NCBI GenBank assembly: GCA_041913505.1
Contig: JAYSFC010000079.1
Coordinates: 1-17,924 of the forward strand
DNA length: 17,924 nt
Source: JAYSFC01 sp041913505
Lineage (GTDB): Bacteria > Pseudomonadota > Gammaproteobacteria > Burkholderiales > Burkholderiaceae_C
Direction: 5' to 3'
The notes under the pieces are model-generated. The model was not told the DNA's origin. It was given only the letters and a program-made list of their open reading frames with translations, and did not search any database. Below, in pieces: positions 1 through 6,781 of the stretch (positions within the stretch are counted from its first letter, which is position 1; every line of letters begins with the position of its first letter). The position numbers and the translations under genes were made by a program.

Positions 1-467
1 TGAGGTACTGGCGCAGCAGCATGCTGGCCCAGTCGCAGGCCTCGGTGCCGCCGGCCCCGGCCTGGATGTCCACGAAGCAGTTCAGCGGGTCGGCCTCGTT
101 GCTGAACATGCGGCGGAACTCCAGCTCCTCGATGAGCGGACGCAGCTTGGCGGCCTCGGCCTCAATGGTGAGCAGGCCGGCTTCGTCGCCTTCTTCCTTG
201 CTCATCTCGTACAGTTCGGCGTTGTCGGCCAGCTCGGTGGTGAGCTTTTGCAGCGTGAGCACCACCGCATCGAGCGATTTCTTTTCCTTGCCCAGTTCCT
301 GGGCTTTCTTGGGGTCGTTCCAGACGTTCGGGTCTTCGAGCGACGCGTTTACCGTGCGCAGGCGTTCGTACTTGGCATCGTAGTCAAAGATACCTCCGTA
401 GCTCTTGCGTGCGCTGAGCCAGGTCGTCGAGGGTCGTGCCGATGAGGTTGATGTGTTCTGCGTCCAT
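1..467 (-). CDS. prfB: peptide chain release factor 2 (RF2), 5' part; programmed frameshift
   Basis: RF2 ends translation at UGA and UAA codons. Only the N-terminal part is here; the gene runs off the left edge. The reading starts at the ATG at 467-465 and codes 27 residues (MDAEHINLIGTTLDDLAQRT, then QELRRYL). It then meets an in-frame TGA at 386-384. A +1 shift gives DYDAK and the normal RF2 body, reaching the family-typical VDIQAGAGGTEACDWASMLL stretch at the window edge. The shift makes the gene appear as two overlapping frames, but this is the normal autoregulated arrangement and not a defect. The tail-collar gene on the same strand ends 76 bases upstream, so read-through transcription is possible, although I expect prfB to have its own promoter. 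Identification is secure. Confidence 0.96.
383..400 (-). promoter_or_regulatory. prfB: prfB programmed +1 frameshift site
   Basis: On the minus strand the sequence reads TACGGAGGTATCTTTGAC. A Shine-Dalgarno-like GGAGG lies three bases before the slippery CTT codon, which is followed by TGA and C. This is the classic RF2 autoregulation cassette. Low RF2 slows termination at UGA and lets the ribosome slip to CTT-T-GAC; plentiful RF2 terminates there. The E. coli version has AGGGGG in place of ACGGAGG, so the internal SD differs slightly but the layout is the same. Confidence 0.95.
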
Positions 468-543
468 GTCCGGGTGTCCTGTGTGTTTCTACGGAGTAAC
501 CTCTAATTTTCTCACGGGACGCCGAAGGAGCCGCGCATGCCGC

Positions 544-1173
544 CTACAACCGGGGGGGATACGCTCCCTGGGTCGCAACGCACCAGCTCATCGCCAGGAA
601 CGGATTGCGCACGAAGACGGGCTGATTACCGCCCGCGATGGTGCTGCCCAGCGTTGTCAAGGTGCCTCCACTGGCATACAAGCCACCGTTCTGGGCCTGT
701 GCCAGGATGCGGCCGTCAGCAGGTGCGGCATGCGTTGCGGTGCTGAGGCTGGCGATCTGCTGATGGGTGTGGATGGGCAGGTTGTTGTTGGTGAGTGTGA
801 CGGTTTCCGCACCGCCGGACTCCCCCCAGCCCACCGGGGACAAACCGGGACCCTGGCCCAGGACGCCGGCGCCTACCGGCGCGCGTCCCTGCAGATTGGG
901 TAGTTGGTAATTGACCGAACCATTGCCCCCATAGGCCGTGCCCAACAGCGAGAACAGTGCGGTGTTCTGTGCAATGGCCATCAACTGGCCCGCGGCATTC
1001 GTCCAGTTCCGGGGGCAGAAATTGAAGGCGAAGAGCCTGACTTCGGCAACGAACGGGGATTCCTGCGCCTGGGCGGAGGGGCCGCTGGCGGCGGCCCATG
1101 CGGCGATGGTCAGCAGGCCCACATGGCGGAATATGCGGCGCAGTCCATGGGGCGGGAGGTGGGGCAATGGCAT
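544..1173 (-). CDS. exported phage tail-collar domain (MdpB-like) protein, copy 1
   Basis: A 209-residue protein of the tail-collar/microcystin-dependent protein type. An N-terminal signal-like region (hydrophobic about residues 16-36, ending GPSAQAQ) is followed by the collar fold. Family marks include RLFAFNFCPRNW (46-57), QNTALFSLLGTAYGG (69-83), LPNLQGRAPVG, an HTH pair at 135-137 in the position of the metal-binding His residues of tail fibres, and a C-terminal NPFLAMSWCVATQGAYPP. I took the ATG at 1173 because it begins the signal peptide and has AGGA just upstream; an ATG at 1278 would overlap the preceding gene. It is the last gene of a four-gene block. Cys53 and Cys198 are shared with copy 2 and could form a disulfide. 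The role is unknown; family members are receptor-binding fibres in phages, but no phage genes surround it. Confidence 0.88.
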   Translation of the reverse strand: MPLPHLPPHGLRRIFRHVGLLTIAAWAAASGPSAQAQESPFVAEVRLFAFNFCPRNWTNAAGQLMAIAQNTALFSLLGTAYGGNGSVNYQLPNLQGRAPVGAGVLGQGPGLSPVGWGESGGAETVTLTNNNLPIHTHQQIASLSTATHAAPADGRILAQAQNGGLYASGGTLTTLGSTIAGGNQPVFVRNPFLAMSWCVATQGAYPPRL

Positions 1174-1243
1174 GGCTTCGATCCTGAAAAGATAGCTGCG
1201 AGCGCTTTCCTGGCAAGGGTAAATGGCCTGCTTCACGCTGCCA

Positions 1244-1837
1244 TCAGTTGCTCGACGGGTAGACGCCCGATATGGCAATGCACCAGGTCATGCCCAGGTA
1301 GGGGTTGCGCACCGTAAACGGCTGGCTTGCGCCAGCGACATCCGTGGCGGTGAGGGCGACCGTGGCGCCCCCCGCATCGTGGTATACGCCCGCGTTCTGC
1401 GCTTGAGCGGGCAGGCGGCCGGCAGCGGGCGCTGCGTGGGTGGCGGGCGCGGTGCTGGCGGCCAGTTGGTGGGTGTGCGCCGGCATTTGGCTGGACATCA
1501 GCGTGACGGACTCGGTGCCGCCCATTTGTCCCTGGCCCATGTACGAGAGGCCAGGGCCCTGGCCTACCCCCAGGGGCACGCGTCCGCGCAGGTCGGGCAG
1601 CCCGAAGGTGGTCTGTCCATCGCCTCCGTAGGTGGTTCCCAGCAAGGAGTACAGCGCTGAGTTCTGGGCGATGGACAGCAGGGCGCCATTGGCCGGCAGC
1701 CAGTTCACGGGGCAGAAATTGCCGCCGACCAGCATCATTTCACCCAGGAGTGGGTCGATGCCCGCATGGGCGGGCTGGGCGCTGGCGGCGGCCAGCATGG
1801 CGGCAGCGAGCAGGGGGCGCAATGTGGAAAGGCGCAT
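1244..1837 (-). CDS. exported phage tail-collar domain (MdpB-like) protein, copy 2
   Basis: A 197-residue paralogue of the downstream gene. A clear Sec signal peptide (MRLSTLRPLLAAAMLAAASA, then QPAHA) probably cleaves after residue 25. The mature part has the family marks GEMMLVGGNFCPVNW, QNSALYSLLGTTYGGDGQTT, LPDLRGRVPLGVGQGPGLS, PAHTHQ (119-124) and the C-terminal NPYLGMTWCIAISGVYP. It is closer to the family consensus than copy 1, which carries changes such as NYQLPNLQ. Cys42 and Cys186 match the two cysteines of copy 1. It starts 41 bases after the collagen-like gene and ends 70 bases before copy 1, consistent with one operon. It probably works outside the cytoplasm, possibly as a trimeric fibre tip; that is inference. 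Confidence 0.9.
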   Translation of the reverse strand: MRLSTLRPLLAAAMLAAASAQPAHAGIDPLLGEMMLVGGNFCPVNWLPANGALLSIAQNSALYSLLGTTYGGDGQTTFGLPDLRGRVPLGVGQGPGLSYMGQGQMGGTESVTLMSSQMPAHTHQLAASTAPATHAAPAAGRLPAQAQNAGVYHDAGGATVALTATDVAGASQPFTVRNPYLGMTWCIAISGVYPSSN

Positions 1838-1878
1838 GGTGTGCTTTCGGTGCTTGGGGGGCGTGGGGCGGCTTGGGG

Positions 1879-2733
1879 TTAGCGTGCCAGCATGAAGCAG
1901 ATGCGATCGATGGTTTCCCCTCCCGCATCCAACCAGCCCGGCGTGAATGTGAGGCCGGTACCCACCGAGCCTCCTTGGGCGACGGCCAGCGACCGGCCCG
2001 TGCTGGTGCGGCCGTCGAGCAGCAGCGTGTAGTTCCCCGCGCCCAGAGCCGGGTTGAAGGTGACGGTATAGACGCCGCCGCTCAGGCCCACGGCGTAGCC
2101 CGCGCCGCTGATGGGGGTGGTGTTGGCTTGGAAGCAGCCGTGGCGCACCTCCGTCATGCCCGTCACACCGCCAGAACCGGAGGGGCCGGTGTCGCCCTTG
2201 GGGCCTTGCGGGCCCAGCGCGCCATTGCAGACATAGGTTGTCGTGGTGACTTCGCCAGCGTCCAGCATGCCGTTATCGTTGGCATCCATTCCCTGGCTCA
2301 CGCGCACTCCACCTGTGGCGCAGTTGGCTCCGGCCGGCTCCGCCTGGAAGGCCATGCGCGGCGTCAGCCCCTTTGGCCCCGCCGCCCCGATGGCGCCCGC
2401 AGGCCCTGCGGGGCCCGTGGGGCCGGCAGGGCCTTGCGCTCCAGCCAGCGCTGCCGGGTCGCACCGGCCCAAGGCGCCGCTGGCGTCATGGCAGACGGCG
2501 GTGGTCAATGTGGCGGGGGTGCCGGGCAGGCCTGGCACCTGCACGGCGCCTGTGGGCTGCACACGCAGCGCGGGTGCGCCGGGGGCGGATTCAATCACTA
2601 CGCCGCTGCTGGCCGCGGGTGTGAAGGTCATGTCGGCCGCCGTCACCGGCACGGCCGCGAAGGCTGCGCACAAGGCGAGGGCGGCCGCTGTGGCGCTGTA
2701 GGCCGTGGTCGGTGGGGGGCGGAGGCGGGTCAT
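1879..2733 (-). CDS. exported collagen-like protein with EF-hand-like insert
   Basis: A 284-residue protein with a signal peptide (hydrophobic about residues 13-33, TAYSATAAALALCAAFAAVP). Two Gly-X-Y tracts are visible: about eight triplets at 98-122 (GAQGPAGPTGPAGPAG onward) and six at 171-189 (GALGPQGPKGDTGPSG onward). Between them lies a Cys-flanked segment (131-170) with a loop GMDANDNGMLDAGEV. It fits the EF-hand spacing, with D150, N152, N154, D158 and E161, and resembles the short domain I know as DUF7151. Residues 190-284 look like a compact beta domain with two Cys (C200, C279). I chose the ATG at 2733; an in-frame TTG at 2751 would add six residues. The gene is 33 bases after the IPTL-CTERM gene. 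Bacterial collagen-like proteins commonly form trimeric surface stalks; a stalk role here is inference. Confidence 0.85.
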   Translation of the reverse strand: MTRLRPPPTTAYSATAAALALCAAFAAVPVTAADMTFTPAASSGVVIESAPGAPALRVQPTGAVQVPGLPGTPATLTTAVCHDASGALGRCDPAALAGAQGPAGPTGPAGPAGAIGAAGPKGLTPRMAFQAEPAGANCATGGVRVSQGMDANDNGMLDAGEVTTTTYVCNGALGPQGPKGDTGPSGSGGVTGMTEVRHGCFQANTTPISGAGYAVGLSGGVYTVTFNPALGAGNYTLLLDGRTSTGRSLAVAQGGSVGTGLTFTPGWLDAGGETIDRICFMLAR

Positions 2734-2766
2734 GGCGGTGTTTTGTTTCAAGCAAAGAGGTGGGAG

Positions 2767-3693
2767 TCAGTCGACACAGTGGCGGCGCAGGGTGCGTTGT
2801 GCCGCAGCGAGGCGCCGCAGACCCAGCAGGCCCGCCAGTCCCGAGAGCAGCAGCAGCCCCCATTCGCTCAGGGCGGGAACGGCCTGTGTGCTGGTAGGGC
2901 CGGGTGCCGGCGGGGCCGCCAGCAGCATGGGGGCGAAGGGATCGACGATGGTGCCGAGGGTGGTGTCGCTGTCGCCTTCTCCGTTGTCGGCCACCGTGTA
3001 GCTCACGGTCTCGCCGCTCACGCTCAGGCCCGGGGGGGTGAACCAGCCGGTCTGCCGGGAGCCCGCGGGACCGTGCGGACCGTACTTTTGCATCGTGAGA
3101 CCGGCCAGGCTACCCGGCGGGTAGGTCACGGTCACCGACAGCGCAGCGTTGGTGCAGTTCGTGGCGGTGAAGCGCAGCACACCCAGCGGGAAGGTGGCGC
3201 TCGCGGGCGCACCGACCGGAGCGATGGAGTTGACGGAGAGCGTCGCGAGAGTGCACCCGGGGGGCATGCCGGCGATCGATACCTGGGCGCTGCCGCCGCC
3301 GGGCAACGGCACGGGCTGCGGTGCTGGGGCCGAGGTGAGGGGTACGGGCCCCGCAGACCCCAACAGCGGACAGCCGGGGCTGGCCATGCGCACGACCCCG
3401 CCGCTGGTGGCCGTGGCAGTGCCGTTGTTGATCCACTGCTGGGCCAGCTCCACGCGCCCGCTGCCGATCTGGAGCTGTGCGCCAGCCGCTACCGCCACGT
3501 CGCGGGCGGCTACCAGGGCGCTTGCGTCCATTGCCAGCGTGCCGCTGTTTTGCATACTGACGCAGCCCATGCTGGCCGTGCCGCCGCCCAGGCTGACGCT
3601 GGATCCGCTGGGCAATATCCAGTCGGCCCGTGCCGTCGCGCAGGCCAGTGCCATGGCAGCCAGGCAGAAGGCCTTGTTCGTTGAAATTTGCAT
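2767..3693 (-). CDS. IPTL-CTERM sorted surface protein with choice-of-anchor U-like domain
   Basis: A 308-residue exported protein. The signal peptide is MQISTNKAFCLAAMALACAT, then ARA. The C-terminus has the tripartite sorting signal of the IPTL-CTERM family: VPALSEWG (272-279), a hydrophobic helix LLLLSGLAGLLGL, then RR. Known IPTL-CTERM tails are processed by an exosortase of the XrtH type, and none is visible in this window. Residues about 150-255 (VTVTYPPGSLAGLTMQKYGP, later VADNGEGDSDTTLGTIVDP) resemble the choice-of-anchor U domain often found just before such tails. The N-terminal part (27-105) has beta-strand-like repeats. The ATG at 3693 begins the signal peptide; only a weak GGA lies upstream. 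It is the first gene of the exported-protein block, so the promoter should lie in 3694-3935. Confidence 0.87.
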   Translation of the reverse strand: MQISTNKAFCLAAMALACATARADWILPSGSSVSLGGGTASMGCVSMQNSGTLAMDASALVAARDVAVAAGAQLQIGSGRVELAQQWINNGTATATSGGVVRMASPGCPLLGSAGPVPLTSAPAPQPVPLPGGGSAQVSIAGMPPGCTLATLSVNSIAPVGAPASATFPLGVLRFTATNCTNAALSVTVTYPPGSLAGLTMQKYGPHGPAGSRQTGWFTPPGLSVSGETVSYTVADNGEGDSDTTLGTIVDPFAPMLLAAPPAPGPTSTQAVPALSEWGLLLLSGLAGLLGLRRLAAAQRTLRRHCVD

Positions 3694-3985
3694 GAACGTC
3701 CGCAGTGAAATGGGCGGACACGCTGGTGTGGCAAACGGCCGCTGCTATCGATTTGCGAACGCCATCATCAGCGCGCCGCGCCTGCGCGGCTTGACCGTGC
3801 GTTTGGCTGGATTTGACTGTGCGTCACGCCAGCGGCGCGCCGCCACGCGCTCGGGCATGCCCACCGCGCGCCGGCGTATCGGAGGCCTTTTCCGGGGGGC
3901 GCTTGGAGGCGGGGGGCTGAGAGCAACGGCGAATGCTATGAAAAATATAGCTGATTGCGACCAGCGGCCATGCACTGCTGCCCGT
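3694..3985. other. intergenic region between hydrolase gene end and IPTL-CTERM gene start
   Basis: About 290 bases without a convincing gene. The minus-strand hydrolase ends at 3986, and the IPTL-CTERM gene starts at 3693 on the same strand. The region should therefore hold the terminator of the first and the promoter of the second. I see no strong terminator or sigma-70 promoter. It contains a degenerate copy of the hairpin repeat at about 3936-3980 and a very GC-rich stretch at 3780-3920. Confidence 0.5.
3936..3980 (+). repeat. degenerate copy (C) of interspersed intergenic repeat
   Basis: The stretch AAAAATATAGCTGATTGCG (3941-3959) matches the leading edge, AAAAATA-AGCTG, of the repeat seen at 7847-7902 and 17401-17446. 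The rest, around CCAGCGGCCATGCACTGCTG, keeps only a poor version of the central hairpin. It lies directly beyond the stop codon of the hydrolase gene, the same placement as the copy after argG. Confidence 0.5.
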
Positions 3986-4906
3986 TTACCCGGAAATGAA
4001 TGCCTCGATCAGCGCCGCCACGGCCTGTGGCTGGTCGTGGTGCAGCATGTGGCCGGCATCCTGCACCACGGCGGTGCGGCAATCGTGCACGTGGGTCAGG
4101 CGCTGGTGGTATTCCTGCAGCGAGTAGCGGCCCTTCCACCAGCGGCCCAGGCTGTCGTCGCTCGCCTCGATCGCGAGCACGGGCGCGGTGATGGCTTCGT
4201 ACAGCGCGAGCGTCTCGTCTACGCGGTAGAGCTGCGCGTTCACGGTCTTGTGCGCGGCGTCGCCCTGGATGGTCCAGCGCCCGTCGCTGCCCTGGCGTGC
4301 CCAGTGCCGGGCGAGCCACGCGGCCTTGTCGGCGGGCAGGCGTGGGTTGGTCTTCATGAGGCGCTGGGCCACGCCCTCGGCGCTGTCGTAGTCCTTGAGC
4401 GCCATCTCGCCGCGCTCGAGCTGGCGGATCTCGTCCATCCACTGCGCGTAGCGGCCCGGGGCTTGCGCGGGGTGTGTGGCGGGCAGGCCAAAGCCTTCGA
4501 GGTTCACGAGCCGGCGGATGCGCGCGGGCCGTGCACCCGCGTAGGACATGGCCACGTTGCCGCCCATGCTGTGGCCCACCAGGTCCACCGGCTGATCGCC
4601 CGCGTAGTGGTCGAGCAACTGGTCCAGGTCGGCCAGGTAGTCGGCGAACACGTAGTGGTCGCAGGGCGAGGGCAGGGTGGACAGGCCGAAGCCGCGCCAG
4701 TCGGGCGCGATGATCTGCCGCCCCTCGGCGAAGGCCGCGCTGAAAGCGTCCACCACGAACTGGTAAGAGGCGCCCACGTCCATCCAACCATGCACGAGCA
4801 CGAGCGGCGCCGTGCCTGGCCGGGCCTCGCCCCAGAGGCGCGCGTGGTAGTCGAGTGTGCGGATGCGGACGGATTCGGAGCGGCTTGCGCGCAGGGGCTG
4901 GTACAT
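3986..4906 (-). CDS. alpha/beta hydrolase
   Basis: A 306-residue alpha/beta-hydrolase fold protein without a signal peptide, so probably cytoplasmic. The oxyanion-hole motif LVLVHGWMD is at 35-43 and IIAPDWRGFG at 65-74. The nucleophile elbow GHSMGG has Ser113, and the catalytic His286 lies in DAGHMLHHDQP (283-292). The acid is probably D250 or D251 in AIEASDDS. The length is normal for a full domain with a short cap at about 140-235. The substrate cannot be told from the sequence; relatives include esterases, haloalkane dehalogenase-like and epoxide hydrolase-like enzymes. It is divergent from the Tgl-like gene across 314 bases. The start ATG at 4906 fits the fold. Confidence 0.9.
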   Translation of the reverse strand: MYQPLRASRSESVRIRTLDYHARLWGEARPGTAPLVLVHGWMDVGASYQFVVDAFSAAFAEGRQIIAPDWRGFGLSTLPSPCDHYVFADYLADLDQLLDHYAGDQPVDLVGHSMGGNVAMSYAGARPARIRRLVNLEGFGLPATHPAQAPGRYAQWMDEIRQLERGEMALKDYDSAEGVAQRLMKTNPRLPADKAAWLARHWARQGSDGRWTIQGDAAHKTVNAQLYRVDETLALYEAITAPVLAIEASDDSLGRWWKGRYSLQEYHQRLTHVHDCRTAVVQDAGHMLHHDQPQAVAALIEAFISG

Positions 4907-5220
4907 GGCGGTGGATTATTTCGCAGCGCTGCATGTGGCGCAGTCGTCGCTGGGACAGCGGGCGGCCGCCTGCGTGGGCCCTGGCGGGACCGTCTGTACG
5001 GCACGAATCGATGCCCAATTTTGGCAGCGCACGACCAGGCTCCGCTGCACGGCAGTTCCCGTGGTGGATGTCCGCGCACGTTGGAATGCCGTCAAGCTGT
5101 CGAAGAGGGGGTTCTGGAGTCCTTCCCTTATGGCCACAGTTGGATTACAAGGTGACTTCTAGGCGGAAGACTTGACGGCCCTGTACCCCTTGAAACCCGC
5201 TCTCAGCGAGGAGCCTTCCA
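4907..5220. other. divergent intergenic region, no gene recognised
   Basis: 314 bases between the start codons of the hydrolase (minus) and the Tgl-like gene (plus). It should carry both promoters, but I could not find a convincing -35/-10 pair; TTGACG at 5173-5178 lacks a good partner. Short open frames exist on both strands but show no recognisable domain. A Shine-Dalgarno sequence (GAGGAG) near 5210 serves the plus-strand gene. Confidence 0.5.
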
Positions 5221-6501
5221 GTGAGCCGTTCTTTTGTACGTGTCCCATGGCTGGGTGGCATAGCCCTGGCGGGTGCGGCGTTTGCACAACTTGCCGAGCC
5301 GCATTCGGAGGGCCGGGCTCTTGAGCCAGGCCACAGCGGCGTTGCCTTCACGTGCGAGACCGAGGCATTGCTCCGAGTCAAGGTGGACATGGCGGATTGG
5401 CTGCGCCAGCTGCGGGTGAAGGGCTCTTTGGTAAAGGTTCAGGTTCTGCCAGAGACGGGCACGCTGTTGTACACGCTCAGCACCCCCGAGTCGGACACCA
5501 GCACCTTGGATCTGCGCCAGCGCAAGGACTTCGGCATCACCGATGATGAAGTGTCGTTGCCGGCGGCGCACGGCAAAATCGTGAAGCGGCGCACCGTCTC
5601 TCAGAAAGAAATTTTGCTGTCCATGATGCAACATGGCCGGCTGACGGAGTTCTCGGGGCCGGCCTGCACGGTGCGGGCGCTCAAGGAGCAGGTGGGCGTG
5701 CGCCAGAACATCGCGGCCTGGGCCCAAAAACTCAACTGGGGTTGGCCTGATGGCGGTCCGGCAGTCTGGCATGCCCGTTACTGGCAGAACGGCGTTCCCC
5801 TGGAGAAAGTAGCCTTGCATGACGCACTGCAAGACATGTTTTTCGAGCCGGCCAGATACCAGATCGGCTGCTACACCGGCGCGAAGGTGGTGTATGCCCA
5901 TGCCATTCTGGACTACTACCGGCGCGTGCTGAGGGATCCTGCGAAGGCTGACATGGTGGCGCAGCGGTTGATGGCCGATAAGGACCCTCTGGTTTCGCTG
6001 GAGCCTGGCCAGATGTGGAGCTTTGAGGCTGACTTTGACCCCACCGACCAGAACCGCCCGGGCAAACTGCTGCGCATGGTGCGTGGCGTAGCGCCCAAGA
6101 ATTTTGTGGCAGGGGATTGGTCGTATTTGCTCAACACCGATCCGGCCAGCTCCCAGAAGACGGGGTACGAGGGCTCCAACGCCATCTATCTGGGGCGCGG
6201 GTACTTCAGTGACTACTACAACGACAACCAGCATCGGTTCACCCTCAGGCAAAAGCTGGACGAGGTCTACCAGTGGCGAAACCACGTGTTCAGCCGGACT
6301 CGGGATGCAGCCAGGATAGAGCGGCTGCCGGCGCGGCATTACGAGGTGCTGGGTCGCGCGCCAGCGCAAGGTGGGCTACTGCTGGACCTGCGTGTATCTC
6401 CCTACCTGTTTGGCTATGAGAGCCTCCCGGCGTACCCCGTCCCCGTCGATGCAGCCAGGCCTGACGAGGCGCCCCGGGCTGCAGACGAAACCCGACGCTG
6501 A
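5221..6501 (+). CDS. exported protein resembling bacterial protein-glutamine gamma-glutamyltransferase (Tgl)
   Basis: A 426-residue protein with a GTG start and GAGGAG upstream. The N-terminus looks like a signal peptide (hydrophobic 9-22, WLGGIALAGAAFA, cleavage after AFA). The central and C-terminal parts recall the Bacillus spore-coat transglutaminase Tgl in order and spacing. YWQNG (187-191) is followed by a helix and a Cys in RYQIGCYTGAKVVY (Cys217). Then come FVAGDWSYLLNTDP (295-308) and YEGSNAIYLGRGYF (316-329), with His338 shortly after. From memory, Tgl has ECATAMVIIFY, VPGDCLYFKNP and RGENVIYLG at these points. If so, Cys217 is the candidate nucleophile, while the Glu before the Cys and the Glu in RGEN are replaced (G216, S319). 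Whether it crosslinks proteins is unknown. It stands alone, followed by about 280 bases of non-coding DNA. Confidence 0.7.
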   Translation: MSRSFVRVPWLGGIALAGAAFAQLAEPHSEGRALEPGHSGVAFTCETEALLRVKVDMADWLRQLRVKGSLVKVQVLPETGTLLYTLSTPESDTSTLDLRQRKDFGITDDEVSLPAAHGKIVKRRTVSQKEILLSMMQHGRLTEFSGPACTVRALKEQVGVRQNIAAWAQKLNWGWPDGGPAVWHARYWQNGVPLEKVALHDALQDMFFEPARYQIGCYTGAKVVYAHAILDYYRRVLRDPAKADMVAQRLMADKDPLVSLEPGQMWSFEADFDPTDQNRPGKLLRMVRGVAPKNFVAGDWSYLLNTDPASSQKTGYEGSNAIYLGRGYFSDYYNDNQHRFTLRQKLDEVYQWRNHVFSRTRDAARIERLPARHYEVLGRAPAQGGLLLDLRVSPYLFGYESLPAYPVPVDAARPDEAPRAADETRR

Positions 6502-6781
6502 GCGTCATGGCCCGTCGGTGAGGATGGGTGGCGACGGTCGCTTGCGAAAGCGTGCCCGTCCCACGCATCCAAACGATCGACAGTGTTCGCCCACAGGTCG
6601 ATACCCTGGGGCCGCCGCCCACTGCGCTGCGCATCGGCCAAGCATCTGTTCAAGGAGGGTTCAAGGAGGGCGTCAAGCCCGCGCACCATGCTGTTTCTGG
6701 AGGGCTGGATCAGCACATCCTTGCGCAGCGCCAAAGGCGCTGAATCCGTACACTGTGACGCTTGTTTCGGAAAATGAGCGC
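6502..6781. other. intergenic region before tas, with 11-bp tandem duplication
   Basis: 280 bases without a convincing gene. TTCAAGGAGGG occurs twice in tandem at 6649-6670, and a short perfect hairpin AGCGCC-AAA-GGCGCT lies at 6727-6741. Weak open frames on both strands show no family I recognise. The region should contain the end of the Tgl-like transcript and the promoter of tas, but neither is obvious. Confidence 0.4.

Noticed and set aside
1..467. prfB as a pseudogene broken by an in-frame TGA
   Set aside because: The TGA lies in the conserved CTT-TGA-C programmed frameshift site with an internal Shine-Dalgarno sequence, so the gene is intact.
544..1837. Reading the two tail-collar genes as part of a prophage
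   Set aside because: No capsid, terminase, integrase or lysis genes are nearby. Both proteins have Sec signal peptides and sit with surface-protein genes, which does not fit a phage tail module.
1750..3684. A 644-residue open frame on the plus strand across the exported-protein genes
   Set aside because: It is a GC-rich antisense shadow. The minus-strand frames have signal peptides and recognisable domains; this one is low-complexity Arg/Gly/Ala sequence with no family.
3745..3975. A 76-residue minus-strand frame with a hydrophobic start in the gap before the IPTL-CTERM gene
   Set aside because: Its N-terminus is encoded by the degenerate repeat copy and the rest is Arg/Pro-rich with no ribosome binding site, so it is probably chance.
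4916..5137. A 73-residue minus-strand frame between the hydrolase and Tgl-like genes
   Set aside because: No ribosome binding site, domain or known family; overlaps another open frame on the other strand of equal quality.
3149..5155. A 668-residue open frame on the plus strand over the IPTL-CTERM and hydrolase genes
   Set aside because: Antisense to well-supported genes, with no recognisable domain or signal.
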